Assembly (NCBI GenBank): GCA_947475415.1
Contig: CANJLH010000022.1
Coordinates: forward strand, 1 to 50,578
Length of the DNA: 50,578 bases
Reading direction: 5' to 3'
Origin: Caulobacteraceae bacterium
Lineage (GTDB): Bacteria; Pseudomonadota; Alphaproteobacteria; Caulobacterales; Caulobacteraceae
Shown here piece by piece: positions 40,599 through 49,717 of the stretch (positions within the stretch are counted from its first letter, which is position 1; the number at the start of each line of letters is the position of its first letter). The notes beneath the pieces were generated by a model, which worked only from the letters and a program-made list of their open reading frames with translations, made no database searches and was not told the origin of the DNA. A program made the translations under genes and the position numbers.

Positions 40599-41783
40599 TC
40601 AGATCGCCGCCGCCAGCGCCAGCGCCAGGTCCCCCCGCGGCGCCACCCGCACATCCCCCAGCCCCAGCCATCCCGCCATCGCCCGCAGCTCCGCCGCCAA
40701 GGCCGGCGCGGTTGCGGCGGCCGCCCAAGGCTCCGCGTGGGCGGACTGCACCATCAGGACGCCGGCCTTGCGGTCGGCCTTCAGGTCGACCCGGGCGGTG
40801 ATCGCCTCGCCCTCCAGGAAGGGCAGGACGTAGTAGCCGTGCTGGCGCTTGTGGGCCGGTGTGTAGATTTCCAGCCGCACTCTCACGCCGAACAATCGCT
40901 CGGTGCGCTCGCGAAACCAGATCAGGTTGTCAAACGGCGAAAGCAGCGCCCGGGCCGCCACCCGGCGCGGCCGCCGCGCGGCGGGATCGAGCCAGGCCGG
41001 GGCGCCCCAGCCCTTAACCGCAACCGGCTCCAGGTCCCCGGCCGCGGCCAGTTCGGCGATGCGTGCGCGCGTCTCGGCGGGGGGCAGGCGGAAATAGTCG
41101 CGCAGGTCGCGCTCGGTGGCCACGCCCAGGGCCCGGGCGGCGATGCGGACCAGCTCGCGTTGGGCGTCCTGCCGGCTGGGCGCCTCCGGCGTATCAGCGG
41201 CCAGGCCATAGACCCGCTCGAAATTGCCGCGCCGTGTGGCGGTGGTCAGTTCGCCCCCCCAGAACAGGCATTCGGCGGCGCGCTTGGTCTCGCTCCACCC
41301 CCACCAGCCGCCCTCGCCCTTGACGCCGGCGTCCAGGTCCGAGGCCGCCGCGGTTCCCCGCCGGGCCACCTCCTCCAGCACCCGCTCAAGCAGATCGCCC
41401 CGCTCGCGGCGGAACCGGCCGATGCCTTTCCAGACGCCGATGCCGTCGCGGGCGTCGACCATGCGCCAGCCGAACAGGCCTCGCGCCTCGGCGGGCAGCA
41501 GCGAGGCTTCATGCGCCCAGTACTCGCAAAGCTGTGGCCGCGAACCCCAGGCCAGGGCCTCCAGGTGCTCGCGTGGATAGGGCCCGAGCCGCGAGAACAG
41601 CGGCAGATAGTGAGTGCGCGAGACCACATTGACGGAATCGATCTGCAATGCGCCCAGGGCCTGGATCGCACGCATAAGCCGCGCCCTGGTCACCGGTCCC
41701 GCCGGCCGGGGCGCGGCGAATCCCTGGGCTGCGAGCGCGATGCGGCGGGCTTCGGCCGCCGAGAGCGTCCGCTCAGCGCTCAA
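40599..41783 (-). CDS. YcaQ-like DNA glycosylase (HTH_42 superfamily)
   Basis: A 394-residue winged-helix protein of the HTH_42/YcaQ group. YcaQ enzymes unhook DNA interstrand cross-links by base excision. The catalytic QxD motif of the YcaQ branch is present as QID (about 47-49, in GALQIDSVNVVSRTHYL), rather than the QxQ of the AlkZ branch. Also visible are CEYWAHEASLLP (about 86-97) and LSPFDNLIWFRERTERLFG in the last third. It starts within the end of the PPK2 gene (11-base overlap), so the two are probably one transcript. A role in DNA repair is inferred from family. Confidence 0.88.
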   Translation of the reverse strand: MSAERTLSAAEARRIALAAQGFAAPRPAGPVTRARLMRAIQALGALQIDSVNVVSRTHYLPLFSRLGPYPREHLEALAWGSRPQLCEYWAHEASLLPAEARGLFGWRMVDARDGIGVWKGIGRFRRERGDLLERVLEEVARRGTAAASDLDAGVKGEGGWWGWSETKRAAECLFWGGELTTATRRGNFERVYGLAADTPEAPSRQDAQRELVRIAARALGVATERDLRDYFRLPPAETRARIAELAAAGDLEPVAVKGWGAPAWLDPAARRPRRVAARALLSPFDNLIWFRERTERLFGVRVRLEIYTPAHKRQHGYYVLPFLEGEAITARVDLKADRKAGVLMVQSAHAEPWAAAATAPALAAELRAMAGWLGLGDVRVAPRGDLALALAAAI

Positions 41784-42540
41784 GGCGTCCGTCTGAGATC
41801 GCGGCCAACGCGAAGGGGAACAGGACCGCCGGATCCGGAGCCTCCAGCGTGGTGGCGATCTCCGCCGGGGCCAGGGTGCGCACCAGATGGCGGATCAGCG
41901 ACAACCGGGCGCGTTTCTTGCGGTCGCCGCGCACGCAGACCCAGGGGGCCGCCTCTGTGTGGGTCCGCGTCAGCATCTCGTCACGGGCTTCGGTGTAGGC
42001 GTCCCACTTATCCTGGGCCACCGCATCCAGGGGACTGGCCTTCATGACCTTCAAGGGATCGTTCTGCCGTTCGGCCAGACGGGCGGCCTGCTCGGCCTTG
42101 GACACATCCATCCAGACCTTGACCAGCTTCACGCCGCTGGCCGTCAGCATGGCCTCGAACATCGGCGCCTCGCGCAGGAAGGCTTCATGCTGTTCGGGGG
42201 TGCAGAAGCCGTTCACCGGCTCCACGCCGCCACGATTGTACCAGGAGCGGTTGAAAATCGTCAGTTCGCCGCCCGCCGGCAGGTTGGGGACGAATCGCTC
42301 GAAGTACCACTGAGTCTTCTCGCGGTCCGAGGGCTTGGGCAGGGCGACCACCCGGGTGGCGCGCACCGACAGATGCTCGGTGACGGCGCGGATCGCCCCG
42401 TCCTTGCCGGCGGCGTCGCGGCCCTCCAGGATGATCACCGCCTTCTCACCATCCTTGATCGCCTGCTGCTGCCAGCGCACGAGGGCCAACTGGTGGCGTT
42501 CAAGTTCGCGCTGGTCTTCTTGATCGTCCGATTTTGACAT
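41773..42540 (-). CDS. ppk2: Polyphosphate kinase 2 (PPK2)
   Basis: Transfers phosphate between polyphosphate and nucleotides. The 255 residues are one PPK2 domain with Walker A EGRDAAGKDGAI (about 39-50), the lid/basic region LPKPSDREKTQWYFERF (about 67-83) and FNRSWYNRGGVE (about 96-107). The Walker B box usually reads FDRSWYNR in the copies I know, so Asn 97 takes the place of Asp; I cannot say how common this is. NDPLKVMKASPLDAVAQDKWDAY follows. The length fits a single-domain class I or III enzyme. ATG at 42538-42540, divergent from rsmE. Confidence 0.92.
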   Translation of the reverse strand: MSKSDDQEDQRELERHQLALVRWQQQAIKDGEKAVIILEGRDAAGKDGAIRAVTEHLSVRATRVVALPKPSDREKTQWYFERFVPNLPAGGELTIFNRSWYNRGGVEPVNGFCTPEQHEAFLREAPMFEAMLTASGVKLVKVWMDVSKAEQAARLAERQNDPLKVMKASPLDAVAQDKWDAYTEARDEMLTRTHTEAAPWVCVRGDRKKRARLSLIRHLVRTLAPAEIATTLEAPDPAVLFPFALAAISDGRLER

Positions 42541-42599
42541 AGGTCCAGAATAACCTCAGCCGCAGCGACCGCGCCATGGTCCTGAGCGAAAAGAGCGAC

Positions 42600-43322
42600 A
42601 TGATCCGCCTCTACGTCCCCTTCGACCTCGCGCCCGGTCTCACCGTCACGGTCGATCCCGATCAGGGCCGCTACCTGACCGCGGTGATGCGGCGCGGAGC
42701 GGGCGATGAGGTGGCGCTGTTCAATGGCCGCGACGGCGAATGGCGCGCGGTGATCGCCGCGGTGGGCAAGCGGGCAGTGCAGCTGCGCCTGGAGGGACAG
42801 GGGCGGACCCAGGCGACCGGCCCGGACCTTGACCTCATCTGCGCCCTGGTGAAGCGCACGCGCCTGGAAGTGATTATCGAAAAGGCCGCCGAACTGGGCG
42901 CGCGCCGCGTGCGTCCGGTGCTGACCGCGCGCACCAACGCCGAAACCGCCCGCCTGCCCCGCCTGCGGGCCATCGCGGTTGAGGCGGCCGAGCAGACCGG
43001 CCGCCTCGATGTCCCGGAGATCTGCGAACCCTGCCGGCTGGAGACGTTGCTGGACGGATGGGAGGAGGGTCGGCGGCTGCTGTTCTGCGACGAGGCCGGC
43101 GATTCGCCGCCGGTGACGCAGGCGCTTGCGGGGCGAACGGACGGCCCCTGGGCGATCCTGATCGGGCCGGAAGGCGGGTTTTCGCCCCAGGAGCGCGATC
43201 GGCTGCGCAGCCTGGCTTTCGCCGTTCCCGCCGGCCTGGGCCCGCGGATCCTGCGCGCCGACACCGCCGCCATCGCCGCCATGACCCTGTGGCAGGCGGC
43301 GCTCGGCGACTGGAGGCCTTGA
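42600..43322 (+). CDS. rsmE: 16S rRNA (uracil1498-N3)-methyltransferase
   Basis: SPOUT-fold methyltransferase that methylates U1498 of 16S rRNA. The 240 residues have the RsmE N-terminal PUA-like part (RLYVPFDLAPGLTVTVD, GDEVALFNGRDGEW) and KRTRLEVIIEKAAELGARRVRPVLTARTN. The knot motif LIGPEGGFSPQE lies near residue 190, with LGPRILRADTAAIAAM at the end. The start at 42600 (MIRLYVPF) is the family N-terminus; an ATG eight codons earlier is possible, and neither has a good ribosome-binding site. Confidence 0.94.
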   Translation: MIRLYVPFDLAPGLTVTVDPDQGRYLTAVMRRGAGDEVALFNGRDGEWRAVIAAVGKRAVQLRLEGQGRTQATGPDLDLICALVKRTRLEVIIEKAAELGARRVRPVLTARTNAETARLPRLRAIAVEAAEQTGRLDVPEICEPCRLETLLDGWEEGRRLLFCDEAGDSPPVTQALAGRTDGPWAILIGPEGGFSPQERDRLRSLAFAVPAGLGPRILRADTAAIAAMTLWQAALGDWRP

Positions 43323-43423
43323 GCTTGCCACGGTTGCGCCTACGTCAATGGGCGGCGTAAAGATCGCCGCCGCCCGCGACCTCGCCTCCGGCGGCGATCA
43401 TTTCTGGGCCGGGGGAGGGACAC

Positions 43424-44773
43424 ATGGCTGACGCCAAGGGTGACGATCGGCCCGTTACGTTCGACGAGATCGTCGGCTGGTTCGAGGCCGGCGCGAAGCC
43501 CCGGACGGACTACCGGGTGGGCGCCGAACACGAGAAATTCCCTTTCCGGACCGGCGCGCTGGCCCCGGTGGCCTATGAACCCGATGGCATCAAGGCGCTG
43601 CTGGAAGGCCTGATGCGGTTCGGTTGGGTCGGGGTCTATGAGGACTCGGACAACGGGCCGGTGCTGATCGCGCTGGAACGCGCTAAGGCCAGCGTCAGCC
43701 TGGAGCCGGGCGGACAGTTCGAGCTCTCCGGCGCGCCGCTGGCCTCAATGCACGACATCGCCGCGGAGACCGCGACCCATCTCGACGAGGTGAAGTCGGT
43801 GGCGGCGGACCTTGGGATCGGCATGCTGGGTGTTGGCTTCACACCCCAGTGGACCCGCGCGCAGGTCCCGGTGATGCCCAAGGGCCGTTACAAGATCATG
43901 CGCGCCTACATGCCAAAGGTGGGCAAGCTCGGCCTCGACATGATGTTCCGAACCTGCACTGTGCAGGCCAACCTGGACTTCGCGTCGGAGGCCGACATGG
44001 TGGCCAAGTTCCGCGCAAGCCTGGCGCTGCAGCCGATCGCGACGGCCCTGTTCGCCAATTCGCCGTTCGTCGAGGGCCAGCCCACCGGTCTGCTGTCATC
44101 GCGGGCCAACGTCTGGACCGACACCGACCCCGACCGCACGGGTATGCTGGATTTCGTGTTCGCCGACGGTTTCGGGTTCGAGACCTACGCCCGCTATGCG
44201 CTCGACGTGCCCATGTACTTCGTCAAGCGGCAGGGCCGCTATGTGGACGTTTCGGGCCGCTCCTTCCGCCAGTTCATGGACCGGGGCTTTGACGATCGGC
44301 CGGGGGATCGGCCGAGCCTGAAAGACTTCGCCGACCACGCCACCACCATCTTCCCGGAGGTGCGGCTGAAGCAGTACCTGGAGATGCGCGGGGCTGACTC
44401 CGGACCGAAGGACATGCTCTGCGCCCTGCCGAGCCTGTGGACTGGTCTGCTCTACGACGATGCGGCGCTCGCGGCCGCCTGGGGCCTCTGCAAGGGCTGG
44501 ACGTCGGAGGAACACAACGCCCTGCGCGCCGACGTCGCCCGCTGGGGACTGAAGGCCGAGGTGGCCGGCCGCACGGTGCAGGCGATCGCCCGCGACCTAC
44601 TGACGATCGCCCGGTCCGGCCTCGCGGCGCGCGGTCTGGGCGAGGCGGTCTACCTCGAACCCCTGGACGCCATTGCGGAGTCCGGCCTCACCCTGGCCGA
44701 TCGCCAGCTTGAGCTGTTCCATGGGTCCTGGGGCGGCGATGTCGCCCAGATTTTCGAGACGATGGCGTACTGA
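43424..44773 (+). CDS. gshA: Glutamate-cysteine ligase (plant/alphaproteobacterial type)
   Basis: First step of glutathione synthesis. The 449 residues belong to the type shared by plants and alphaproteobacteria: VGAEHEKFPF (about 32-41), SLEPGGQFELSGAPL (about 91-105), MPKGRYKIMRAYMPKVGKLGLDMMFRTCTVQANLDF, SPFVEGQPTGLLSSRANVW and LPSLWTGLLYDD. GGGGGAGGGA precedes the ATG at 43424 closely. The GFA-family gene starts five bases after its stop, so the two are probably co-transcribed, which fits a glutathione link. Confidence 0.95.
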   Translation: MADAKGDDRPVTFDEIVGWFEAGAKPRTDYRVGAEHEKFPFRTGALAPVAYEPDGIKALLEGLMRFGWVGVYEDSDNGPVLIALERAKASVSLEPGGQFELSGAPLASMHDIAAETATHLDEVKSVAADLGIGMLGVGFTPQWTRAQVPVMPKGRYKIMRAYMPKVGKLGLDMMFRTCTVQANLDFASEADMVAKFRASLALQPIATALFANSPFVEGQPTGLLSSRANVWTDTDPDRTGMLDFVFADGFGFETYARYALDVPMYFVKRQGRYVDVSGRSFRQFMDRGFDDRPGDRPSLKDFADHATTIFPEVRLKQYLEMRGADSGPKDMLCALPSLWTGLLYDDAALAAAWGLCKGWTSEEHNALRADVARWGLKAEVAGRTVQAIARDLLTIARSGLAARGLGEAVYLEPLDAIAESGLTLADRQLELFHGSWGGDVAQIFETMAY

Positions 44774-44778
44774 CGGGC

Positions 44779-45174
44779 ATGGGGATCTGGTTGGGATCGT
44801 GCCACTGCGGCGCGGTTCGGTTCCGCGTCGAGGCCGAGATCGCGGAACTCACCCGCTGCGACTGCTCGCTTTGTCGGCGCAAGGGCGCATTGATGGCTCA
44901 GGTCCCTGAGCGGGGCGTTCAGATCCTGGCGGGCGAAGACGCGCTTGCGCTCTACCAGTGGAACACCGGCGTCGCGCGCCACTACTTCTGCCGGGTTTGC
45001 GGAATCTATCCCTTCCACCGCAAGCGCGCGGCCCCGGACCACTATGGCGTGAACGTCGGTTGCCTGGAGGACTTCGATGCGGCGGCCTATCCCCTTCGAC
45101 TGGCCGATGGCGCTTCAATGACGGTGGCGCACGACAACGCCCGCCCGGAGTGGACGGGACCGAGGCAGGCCTGA
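44779..45174 (+). CDS. GFA-family (glutathione-dependent formaldehyde-activating-like) protein
   Basis: A 131-residue zinc protein of the GFA/CENP-V fold. Zinc-binding Cys are C8, C10 (SCHCG), C27, C29, C32 (CDCSLC) and C70, C73 (FCRVCG), with FHRKR after them. Founding members were proposed to join formaldehyde to glutathione, though the enzyme role is disputed. Position directly after gshA gives this copy a natural link to glutathione. Substrate unknown. Confidence 0.92.
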   Translation: MGIWLGSCHCGAVRFRVEAEIAELTRCDCSLCRRKGALMAQVPERGVQILAGEDALALYQWNTGVARHYFCRVCGIYPFHRKRAAPDHYGVNVGCLEDFDAAAYPLRLADGASMTVAHDNARPEWTGPRQA

Positions 45175-45257
45175 ACCACAGCGCCTCGCTTGTGCGCACC
45201 GCGGACGCGTGGTCATCTCTAGGCAAGCGGTCGCTGGCCAGGGGGTATGAGGCGCAA

Positions 45258-47123
45258 ATGAACATCGTTGTCCTGCTTGGCGTCATCATCACGCTCGCCA
45301 CCGGAATTCCGGTGCTGCGCCAATTGATGCGCGACCATCCTCGCGGTCTGATGGTGCTGTTCTTCGCCGAGATGTGGGAGCGGTTCTCCTACTACGGCAT
45401 GCGCGGCATCCTGATCTTCTACCTGACCCAGCACCTGCTGTTCGACGATGACGTCGCCAACGCCCAGTACGGGTCCTACACCTCGCTGGTCTATCTGTTG
45501 CCGCTGGTGGGGGGCATCCTGGCCGACCGCTATCTGGGCACTCGCAAGGCCATCGCCTTCGGCGCCCTGCTGCTGGTGGCCGGCCACTTCACCATGGCCT
45601 ATGAGGGCCGCCCGGCCCGAGAGACCCTGGTCTATGCCGGACAGGCCTATCCGGTCGCCGCCGAGGGCCGGATGGAGGATCGCCAGGTGCGCCTGATGGT
45701 GGCCGGCAAGGCCTATGAGTTCGGCCCGGCCGAAGGCGGCGGCCTGGAGATCAAGGATCTGCCATCCGGCTCGCTCCTGCCGGCGGTGCTGCCCAAGGGC
45801 GGCTACACCATGACCAAACAGTCCGACCCGGTGGGCCGCGGCGCCTTCTATCTGGCGGTGTCGCTGATCATTATGGGGGTGGGATTCCTGAAACCCAACA
45901 TCTCCACCATCGTTGGCCAGCTCTATCCCACCGGCGATCCGCGGCGGGATTCCGGCTTCACCCTCTATTACTACGGCATCAATCTGGGGGCCTTCTGGGC
46001 CTCGGTGCTCTGCGCCTTGCTGGGTCAGCATGTGGGCTGGTGGGCGGGCTTCGGGCTGGCGGGAGTGGGTATGGCGGCAGGCTGGATCGCCTTCGTGCTC
46101 AACAGGCCGGCCCTGGAAGGCCATGGCGAGCCACCGGATCCTGAACGGCTCAAGCAACCGGTGCTGGGGCCGCTGAACCGGGAATGGCTGATCTATGCCG
46201 GCGGTGTCGCCGGCGTCGCGCCGATCTGGCTGCTAGTGCAGCGCAATGACCTGGTGGGCTGGGGGCTGGGCCTGGCCACCGTCGCCTCGCTGGCCTTCAT
46301 CGCCTGGTTCCTGGTCAGCAAATGCGACAAGGTCGAACGGGAGCGGATGAGCCTGGCCCTGGTGCTGATCTTCGGGGCGGTGATCTTCTTCACCCTGTTC
46401 GAACAGGCCGGCACCTCGCTCAATCTGTTCGCGGCGCGCAATGTCGACCTGGCGATCACAGCGAAAGCCGGCGCCTTCCTCGGCCTGCCCATGGGCAGCG
46501 CCGCTCAGCTCGCCGAGGCCGGGATCACGCCGGCGCACTGGTGGGGCTGGATCGACACCGGCATCGGCGCCGGCCAGACCCAGTCGTTCAACGCAGCCTT
46601 CATCCTGATCTTCGCGCCGGTGTTCGCCGCCCTGTGGGCCTGGCTGGGCCAGCGCGGTCGCGATCTGGACGCGACCCTGAAGTTCGGCCTGGCGCTGATC
46701 CAGGTGGGCCTTGGGTTCCTGGTGGTGGTTTGGAGCGCCGGTCTCGCCGACCAGAGCTTCCGCATGCCGCTGATCATGCTGGGCCTGCTCTACCTGCTGC
46801 ACACCACCGGCGAGCTGTTCCTGTCGCCGGTGGGTCTGTCGCAGATCACCAAACTGTCGGTAGCCTCGGTGGTGTCATTCATGATGGCGGTGTGGTTCCT
46901 GTCCTCATCGGTAGCCCAGTTCGTCGGCGGCAAGATCGCCGGGCTGATGGGGACCGAGACCGTGGGCGGTCAGGTGCTGGACCCGGCGGCTGCGCTCGCC
47001 ACCTCCTTGGACGGTTTCAACAAGCTAGGCTGGTGGGGCGTTGGCTTCGGCGTCGCCTTCATCGCGCTCAGCTTCGTGATCAAAGGCTGGGCGCACGGCG
47101 CCGACGACCACAATCCGACCTAG
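45258..47123 (+). CDS. POT-family proton-dependent oligopeptide transporter with a large loop insertion
   Basis: A 621-residue major-facilitator protein of the peptide transporter (POT/PTR2) family. The ERFSYYGMRGIL motif (about 41-52) in the first helix region is diagnostic. Further marks are LPLVGGILADRYLGTRKAI, GVGFLKPNISTIVGQLY, FTLYYYGINLGAFWA and FFTLFEQAGTSLNLFA. Between helices, about residues 115-192 form a soluble stretch (RETLVYAGQAYPVAAEGRMED ... PAVLPKGGYTM) that normal POT proteins lack at this place. ATG at 45258 with GAGG five bases before; the frame runs open upstream. The TAG stop overlaps the tldD stop by four bases. Confidence 0.92.
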   Translation: MNIVVLLGVIITLATGIPVLRQLMRDHPRGLMVLFFAEMWERFSYYGMRGILIFYLTQHLLFDDDVANAQYGSYTSLVYLLPLVGGILADRYLGTRKAIAFGALLLVAGHFTMAYEGRPARETLVYAGQAYPVAAEGRMEDRQVRLMVAGKAYEFGPAEGGGLEIKDLPSGSLLPAVLPKGGYTMTKQSDPVGRGAFYLAVSLIIMGVGFLKPNISTIVGQLYPTGDPRRDSGFTLYYYGINLGAFWASVLCALLGQHVGWWAGFGLAGVGMAAGWIAFVLNRPALEGHGEPPDPERLKQPVLGPLNREWLIYAGGVAGVAPIWLLVQRNDLVGWGLGLATVASLAFIAWFLVSKCDKVERERMSLALVLIFGAVIFFTLFEQAGTSLNLFAARNVDLAITAKAGAFLGLPMGSAAQLAEAGITPAHWWGWIDTGIGAGQTQSFNAAFILIFAPVFAALWAWLGQRGRDLDATLKFGLALIQVGLGFLVVVWSAGLADQSFRMPLIMLGLLYLLHTTGELFLSPVGLSQITKLSVASVVSFMMAVWFLSSSVAQFVGGKIAGLMGTETVGGQVLDPAAALATSLDGFNKLGWWGVGFGVAFIALSFVIKGWAHGADDHNPT

Positions 47124-48550
47124 ATACTCGTCCCGCCCACCGTCAGGCCGGTGATCTTCAGCGACGGCTGGCCCACCCCTACCGGCACGCTCTGGCCGGA
47201 CTTGCCGCAGACGCCGATGCCCGGGTCATAGCCGAAGTCGTCTCCGATCATGGTCACCCGGGTCAGGCAGGAGGGTCCGTCGCCGATCAGGGTGGCGCCC
47301 TTCACCGGCGTGGTCACCTTGCCGTCCTCGATGAGGTAGGCCTCGGTGCACTGGAACACGAATTTGCCGTTGGTGATGTCCACCTGGCCGCCGCCGAAGT
47401 TGGCGCAGTAAAGGCCCCGCTTGGTGGAGGCGATCATTTCCTCGCGCGGGATGGAGCCGCCCATCATGGCGGTGTTGGTCATCCTGGGCATGGGCATGTG
47501 GGCGTAGGACTGGCGGCGCGCGTTGCCGGTGGGCTTCAGACCCATAAGCCGCGCGCTCATCCGGTCATGCATGTAGCCCACCAGGATCCCGTCCTCGATC
47601 AGCACGGTGCGTTCAGTGGGGGTGCCTTCGTCGTCGATGGTCAGCGATCCGCGCCGCCCGGGAACCGTGCCGTCGTCGAACACGGTGACCCCCGGCGCGG
47701 CCACCCGCTCGCCGATCCGGCCGGAGAAGGCCGAGGTGCCCTTGCGGTTGAAGTCGCCCTCCAGGCCATGGCCCACCGCTTCATGCAACAGCACACCGTT
47801 CCAGCCGGGGCCAAGCACCACGTCCATTTCGCCCGCGGGGCAGGGGACGGCCTCCAGATTGACCAGCGCCTGACGAAGGGCTTCATCCACGTCGGCCCGC
47901 CAGCTCGCCTCGGTGATCCAGGCCTCGAACCCGGCGCGGCCGCCCGAGCCGGTGTAGCCATTCTCGCGTCGGCCATCCTTCTCCACCGTGATCTGGACGT
48001 TGATGCGGCTGAGCGGACGCACGTCGCGGATCAGCCGGCCATCGGCCCGCAGGATCTCCACCGTTCGCCGTTCGCCGGCCAGGCTCGCCATCACCTGCAC
48101 CACCCGCGGGTCGCGGGCCCGCGCCCAGGCGTCGATTTCCTGCAGCAACGCCACCTTGTCGGCGAAGGCGGGTGATTCGAGCGGGTTATCCTCGCCGTAG
48201 AGTTTGGCGTTGGTGGCCCGCGGCGCTTCTGCGGCGACGCCGGAATAGCCGCGCTTGGCCAGGGCGGCGCTGTCGCCCGCCCGCGTAATGGCTTCAAGCG
48301 AGATCTCGCTGGCGTGGGCGTAGCCGGCGGTGTCATCGGCCACCACCCGCAGGCCGAACCCTTCTCCGGCGTCATAGGCGGCCGATTTCAGCCGGCCGTC
48401 GTCGAACAGGAATGATTCGCTTTCAGATCGCTCGACGAACAATTCGCCGTCATCGGCGCCGGCAAGGGCCGCGGACAGAATCTCCCGGGCGCGCTCGGGC
48501 GCGACGCCGGCGGAGTCCAGGATCGAGGCTGTGGGCGAGTGGGCGTTCAT
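47120..48550 (-). CDS. tldD: Metalloprotease TldD
   Basis: Catalytic subunit of the TldD/TldE protease, which removes leader peptides and degrades unfolded peptides. The 476 residues contain HEAVGH (HExxxH, His 256, Glu 257, His 261) in WNGVLLHEAVGHGLEGDF, and the third ligand Cys 448 in GVCGKSGQ. GTSAFSGRIGERVA and NFGGGQVDITNGKFVF are also typical. The start is the ATG at 48548-48550 (MNAHSPTAS) with AAGG seven bases before it. tldE is not in this window. It is divergent from coxB, with about 270 bases of gene-free DNA between them that must hold the cox promoter. Confidence 0.95.
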   Translation of the reverse strand: MNAHSPTASILDSAGVAPERAREILSAALAGADDGELFVERSESESFLFDDGRLKSAAYDAGEGFGLRVVADDTAGYAHASEISLEAITRAGDSAALAKRGYSGVAAEAPRATNAKLYGEDNPLESPAFADKVALLQEIDAWARARDPRVVQVMASLAGERRTVEILRADGRLIRDVRPLSRINVQITVEKDGRRENGYTGSGGRAGFEAWITEASWRADVDEALRQALVNLEAVPCPAGEMDVVLGPGWNGVLLHEAVGHGLEGDFNRKGTSAFSGRIGERVAAPGVTVFDDGTVPGRRGSLTIDDEGTPTERTVLIEDGILVGYMHDRMSARLMGLKPTGNARRQSYAHMPMPRMTNTAMMGGSIPREEMIASTKRGLYCANFGGGQVDITNGKFVFQCTEAYLIEDGKVTTPVKGATLIGDGPSCLTRVTMIGDDFGYDPGIGVCGKSGQSVPVGVGQPSLKITGLTVGGTSI

Positions 48551-48824
48551 CGGGAGCCTTGGGCGCGAGAGGTCAGGGTCCATAGAGATAGGAGGTTCGC
48601 GTCCGCGCGTCATCCGCCGATAAGCCCACGCCGCGATCGCGTCGCATCTGCGAAAATCCCTGTCGCCTCGACGCTGCTAGCGCCTTGGCAAGCCAATTCT
48701 GAGCGCGTATGCACGCCCGTTGAGGGGTGCGCGGCGCAAGCTGACGTCGCGGTCCTGCATTCAGTCGGCGGGGGCGATCGTTTTTCCAAAGCGAGACGCA
48801 GCCGGCCAATCAGACCGAGGGGAC

Positions 48825-49706
48825 ATGAAGTCGAGGTTTCACGGGATGCGGGCTCTAGCGGCCGGGGCCGCTGCGGGCGGTATGGCGGCCCTTTGGGGCG
48901 CAACGGCGCTTGCGGAAGACCTTGTTGGTCAGCCGACGGCCGGCGCCATTGATCTCCAGCCGGGCGTGACGTCGCTGCGTCACGACGCGATCTGGTTCCA
49001 CAACATGATCCTGTTGCCGATCATCACGGTGATCAGCCTGTTCGTGCTGCTGCTGCTGGGGATCATCGTGGTGCGCTTCAACAGGCGCGCCAATCCGACG
49101 CCGGCCAAATGGAGCCACAACACACCGCTCGAGATCGCCTGGACGATCGTCCCGGTGCTGATCCTGATGGTGATCTCCATCTTCTCGTTCCAGCTGCTGT
49201 TCAAATATCACGACTTCCCCAAGGCCGACGTCACGGTGAAGGCGACGGGCTATCAGTGGTACTGGGGTTTTGAATACCCGGACCAGAAGATCGGCGAATA
49301 TGTCTCCAACGTGCTGCCCGAGGACCAGGCCAAGGCCAAGAATGTGCCCTTCCGGCTGGCCGCGACCGAGCCGCTGGTGATTCCGGTCCACAAGAACGTC
49401 AAGGTGCTGATCACCGGCGCGGATGTGATCCACGCCTTCGCGGTGCCATCCTTCGGCGTCATCGCCGATGCGGTGCCCGGCCGGATCAACCAAGTCTGGT
49501 TCAACGTCGAAAAGACCGGGACCTATTACGGCCAATGCCGTGAACTGTGCGGTATCGACCACGCCTTCATGCCCATCGAGGTTCGTGTGGTGACCCAGGA
49601 CGAGTTCGACGCCTGGGTGAAGTCCAAGACCGCCCCTGCGGCGCCCGCCGCCGCCCCCGCCTCCAATCCTCAGCCTGCGCCCGTTGCGGCGCCGGCCAAG
49701 AACTGA
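48825..49706 (+). CDS. coxB: Cytochrome c oxidase subunit II
   Basis: Carries the CuA centre that accepts electrons from cytochrome c in the aa3-type oxidase. The 293 residues have a signal peptide (about 1-30), two transmembrane helices (about 60-85 and 103-125), the aromatic stretch YQWYWGFEYP (about 143-152), and the CuA ligands His 203, Cys 238, Glu 240, Cys 242, His 246 and Met 249 (GQCRELCGIDHAFM). A Pro/Ala tail ends the chain. GAGGGGA lies just before the ATG; the frame is open upstream without homology. coxA follows 17 bases on. Confidence 0.96.
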   Translation: MKSRFHGMRALAAGAAAGGMAALWGATALAEDLVGQPTAGAIDLQPGVTSLRHDAIWFHNMILLPIITVISLFVLLLLGIIVVRFNRRANPTPAKWSHNTPLEIAWTIVPVLILMVISIFSFQLLFKYHDFPKADVTVKATGYQWYWGFEYPDQKIGEYVSNVLPEDQAKAKNVPFRLAATEPLVIPVHKNVKVLITGADVIHAFAVPSFGVIADAVPGRINQVWFNVEKTGTYYGQCRELCGIDHAFMPIEVRVVTQDEFDAWVKSKTAPAAPAAAPASNPQPAPVAAPAKN

Positions 49707-49717
49707 CCGTAGGATAG

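Noticed and set aside
46322..48175. A 617-codon frame over the transporter end and antisense to tldD
   Set aside because: It crosses two convincing genes and has no domain; only GC-driven absence of stops keeps it open.
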